Of a stretch of DNA of 64,000 nt, positions 61,818 through 64,000 are shown in pieces. The notes below the pieces were generated by a model. It worked only from the letters and a program-made list of their open reading frames with translations. It ran no database searches and was not told the origin of the DNA. A program made the position numbers and the translations under genes. Where the stretch lies: the NCBI GenBank assembly GCA_025462885.1, contig JAOAPN010000013.1:62001-126000 (forward strand), written 5' to 3'. Position 1 is the stretch's first letter. Each line of letters opens with the position of its first letter. Origin of the DNA: Acidobacteriaceae bacterium. GTDB lineage: Bacteria; Acidobacteriota; Terriglobia; Terriglobales; Acidobacteriaceae.

Positions 61818-63197
61818 ATGAAAGCGCAAGACCTGCTGAGATTAGTCGTAGATAGAGACAAAGAGCCTGATGAAAGGGACTGGTGCCCTCCTCTGGACAG
61901 GCGCGCGGTGCTCAAGGCTCTTGGTGCAGGCGCACTCAGCGGTGTAGCCGCAGGTTGCGGTACGAGCCGGTCGAACTCGAGCTCCAGCAGCACCACCGCA
62001 ACCACCGTATCGCTTGGTGCATCGACGTCCTCCACGACAGTTGGCACTGCTGTGACGTTGACAGCGATACTCTCTCCCTCCGCGGGCACCGGATCAGTCA
62101 CCTTCTACAACGGGACGACGGTGCTGGGCAGCGCAACACTCAGTGCTGGCACGGCCACGCTCACAATCACCTTCAGCAGCGCACAGACAGCTTCGATCAC
62201 CGTTGTCTATTCAGGCGATAGTACCTACGCAGGCAGCACATCGAGCGCCCTTGCCATTACCATCATTGCCGTAAGCGGAAGCACGTCGAGCACAACATCC
62301 CTCAGCGTATCCACAACTGCAACGACCGTTGGAACATCTGTGACGCTCACCGCGCAGGTTACTTCCAGCGCGGCGACTGGAACGGTGACCTTCTACAACG
62401 GAACCACGTCGCTAGGCACTGCAACGCTCAGCGCCGGCATAGCCACGCTCGCGACCAGCTTCAGCACCGCCCAGACAGCCGCCATCACCGCCGTCTATGC
62501 AGGCGACAGTACCTACGCTTTCAGTACATCCAGCGTCGTCTCGATTGCTGTCACCACCGGCAGTTCGGCCTCATGCGGCACCTCGACCAATGCGGTTACC
62601 GAAGGCCCTTTTTGGACCGACGACAGCGCTTCAGGGTACAACCGCAGCGATATCCGATCTGATATCGCTGGCACCAATACCCAGTCCGGCGTTTTGTTCA
62701 ATCTGGTCCTTTTCGTCTACGACCGGAAGAACAGTTGTGTCGCAATGCAGAACGTCCAGGTGGACATCTGGCACTGCAACGCGGCCGGCATCTACTCCGG
62801 GGTCAAGAACTCAACGAATGGCAAGGGCGCTGATTACACGAGCCAGAGCTGGCTGCGCGGCTACCAACTGACCGACTCCTCGGGTCGAGTCGCGTTCACG
62901 ACGATCGTGCCTGGCTGGTATACGGGGCGAACCACACACATCCACATACGTTTCCGGTCCACTTATAACTCCTCCTCAACCGGAAGCACCAACACGGCAC
63001 AACTGTTCTTCGACCAGACCTTCGTCGATAGCCTGGATACGACGGTGGCACCCTATTCGAGCGAAGGCAGGAATTCTGTCACCAACGCAGGCGACTCCAT
63101 CTACGTCTCCGAAGGAGGTACGACGCTCTTAAGCCTCAGCGGATCGGCTTCCGCTGGCTACACCGCTACATTCAGCATCTATCTTCCCTTGTCCTAG
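61818..63197 (+). CDS. Tat-lipoprotein with two Ig-like repeats and an intradiol dioxygenase domain
   Basis: 459 residues. Tat signal with lipobox: DRRAVLKALGAGALSGVAAGC (about 27-47, lipidated Cys in AAGCG). Two Ig-like (Big_3_5) repeats at about 58-150 and 155-245, the pattern seen in the giant protein. The C-terminal 200 residues are an intradiol ring-cleavage dioxygenase (protocatechuate 3,4-dioxygenase beta-like): NAVTEGPFW, VDIWHCNAAGIYSGV (Tyr ligand), LRGYQLTDSSGRVAFTTIVP, and GWYTGRTTHIHIRF with the second Tyr and two His iron ligands. All four ligands are present. CGGAG precedes ATG 61818. It would cleave catechols outside the cell. Confidence 0.88.
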   Translation: MKAQDLLRLVVDRDKEPDERDWCPPLDRRAVLKALGAGALSGVAAGCGTSRSNSSSSSTTATTVSLGASTSSTTVGTAVTLTAILSPSAGTGSVTFYNGTTVLGSATLSAGTATLTITFSSAQTASITVVYSGDSTYAGSTSSALAITIIAVSGSTSSTTSLSVSTTATTVGTSVTLTAQVTSSAATGTVTFYNGTTSLGTATLSAGIATLATSFSTAQTAAITAVYAGDSTYAFSTSSVVSIAVTTGSSASCGTSTNAVTEGPFWTDDSASGYNRSDIRSDIAGTNTQSGVLFNLVLFVYDRKNSCVAMQNVQVDIWHCNAAGIYSGVKNSTNGKGADYTSQSWLRGYQLTDSSGRVAFTTIVPGWYTGRTTHIHIRFRSTYNSSSTGSTNTAQLFFDQTFVDSLDTTVAPYSSEGRNSVTNAGDSIYVSEGGTTLLSLSGSASAGYTATFSIYLPLS

Positions 63198-63622
63198 GAT
63201 AAGGCAGTGGTCACTTGAGCCGAGAATTCCATAAGGCCACGGTCACTCACGGCCAAAGGACGAGGCCGTACTCCCTCAAGGCCAAAGGCCCGACCCATTC
63301 CTGCCACCACCTTCTGAATCAGGCACTGGAAAAAGACTGCTCCACGTGCCGCTTCGCTGAAAGGCCCTCCCCAGATCCTCCCTGCATCGATTTTGATGCA
63401 GGAGGGATCCAAAATATCTCCGAACACGAGTGGCAACCTCCTACCGCTGGTGCCTGAGTCCGGGGCCCGTCTCCCCATACACTCAGTCGAAACCCGGTAA
63501 TAGGCCCCCAAAAGCCTATTCAGGTCTATTGCACTTGTGTGAAACGGTGGTTTCAGTGAATACAAGATCATGCTGGAGCAACTCGAGCGCTCGTCTGCAC
63601 ACCATGAAAACAGTACCCACGC
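63198..63622. other. Repeat-rich intergenic region
   Basis: 425 bases. GGCC-containing repeats (GGCCACGGTCACTCACGGCC, GGCCAAAGGCCC) lie at 63225-63300, then the hairpin listed at 63374-63409. No gene seen; short open frames here lack ribosome sites. Confidence 0.5.
63374..63409. repeat. Perfect 15-bp hairpin
   Basis: GATCCTCCCTGCATC (63374-63388) and its exact complement (63395-63409) with loop GATTTT. On the plus strand it is followed by CAAAATATC and on neither side by a T-run, so it is not a standard terminator. Confidence 0.7.
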
Positions 63623-64000
63623 TCAATAGATTTCGTTTTTAGGGATGTCCATCTTCGCCAAATCAAAGGCCAGTATCAATCCCAACTCCCGAACGACGCC
63701 TTTGCTTGGCATCCATCGATCCACGACGTGATACCGTCCTGCTTTCACTCCTTCAATGATCCACTGGGAGCCGTCTGTACCCCTCTGATCGTTCACAGGA
63801 TTCGGAGAATCCCAGAAATGGAGCTCGCTGACGCGTTTGAGGAATGCTTGCGTCTGCTCTTTGTTGACCACTTGCGATCTTTGTTCACTGAGAACACTTG
63901 GACGAAAACCTGCTGCCCCGCTTGCTACTTTGACCAGGAGAGTGCTGGTGCCATCTGGGTTCGGGTCTAGTCGGATGACGATAGGGTGATGGAATGTTCT
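63623..64000 (-). CDS. Hypothetical protein, 5' end outside the window
   Basis: The minus-strand frame is open from the right edge to a stop at 63623, 125 residues seen. The visible part reads RTFHHPIVIRLDPNPDG at its start, then FLKRVSELHFWDSPN and RGTDGSQWIIEGVKAGRYHVVDRW, ending AKMDIPKNEIY. The FWxxP ... RGTDGSQWIIEG pattern is one I associate with unnamed Gram-negative hypothetical proteins. Function unknown; the start lies beyond the window. Confidence 0.75.
   Translation of the reverse strand, partial: RTFHHPIVIRLDPNPDGTSTLLVKVASGAAGFRPSVLSEQRSQVVNKEQTQAFLKRVSELHFWDSPNPVNDQRGTDGSQWIIEGVKAGRYHVVDRWMPSKGVVRELGLILAFDLAKMDIPKNEIY

Overview
The window looks like a chromosomal segment of an Acidobacteriota bacterium, most likely from the Terriglobia (Acidobacteriaceae, the Granulicella/Edaphobacter/Terriglobus neighbourhood). 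The evidence is its high G+C content, a TIGR03435 'soil-associated' protein, two TonB-dependent receptors with N-terminal carboxypeptidase-regulatory-like domains (one a 1135-residue Oar-type), a winged-helix/TM/TolB-propeller regulator, a giant NHL plus Ig-repeat surface protein, and Tat-exported Gfo/Idh and hydrolase proteins. The assignment rests on family knowledge; no search was run. I see no tRNA, rRNA, CRISPR array, IS element or prophage.

Layout. 1-7.4 kb: a partial unknown gene, oleate hydratase, an ECF sigma / TM protein / secretin-like operon (minus), an M13 peptidase and a TetR regulator. 7.4-14.1 kb: a DHA2 drug exporter divergent from the TetR gene with a 19-bp palindrome between them, secreted hydrolases, a TIGR03435 protein, a Gfo/Idh oxidoreductase, and an esterase gene with a stop codon between signal peptide and catalytic domain. 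14.4-21.6 kb: an AI-2E permease fused to a B12-binding-like domain, accD, a secreted unknown protein, a methyltransferase, a candidate structured RNA and an M28 peptidase. 21.8-29.7 kb: a TonB receptor with a two-component system upstream on the same strand, then coaBC and a sugar-isomerase-family gene. 29.8-40.4 kb: a glucan-utilisation cluster (GH13, Oar-type receptor, winged-helix/propeller regulator, GH31). 40.9-47.1 kb: the giant NHL/Ig protein, translationally coupled to an outer-membrane barrel. 47.2-54.4 kb: PQQ-type propeller/cupredoxin protein, hydrolase, mnmE, NUP-family protein, SPFH protein. 54.7-64 kb: TetR/hydrolase pair, DUF1772 protein, aldo/keto reductase with an AraC regulator, DUF2461 protein, HU, an Ig-bearing intradiol dioxygenase, and a partial gene at the edge.

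How the genes work together. The 29.8-40.4 kb block can be read as glucan capture and import by the receptor, hydrolysis by GH13 and GH31 enzymes, and control by the regulator. The 21.8-26.8 kb block can be read as a two-component system controlling a TonB receptor; two 6-bp direct repeats 11 bp apart lie between them. Small regulator/target pairs (TetR-DHA2, TetR-hydrolase, AraC-AKR) are frequent.

Between genes there are several families of dispersed, hairpin-rich repeats. The main one is a composite element of up to about 226 bp whose hairpin stems differ between copies by compensated base changes and whose ends often begin on the stop codon of the neighbouring gene. Together with the candidate RNA at 19.63-19.72 kb, the mini-secretin sigma operon and the stop-interrupted esterase, this is what I consider most worth following up.
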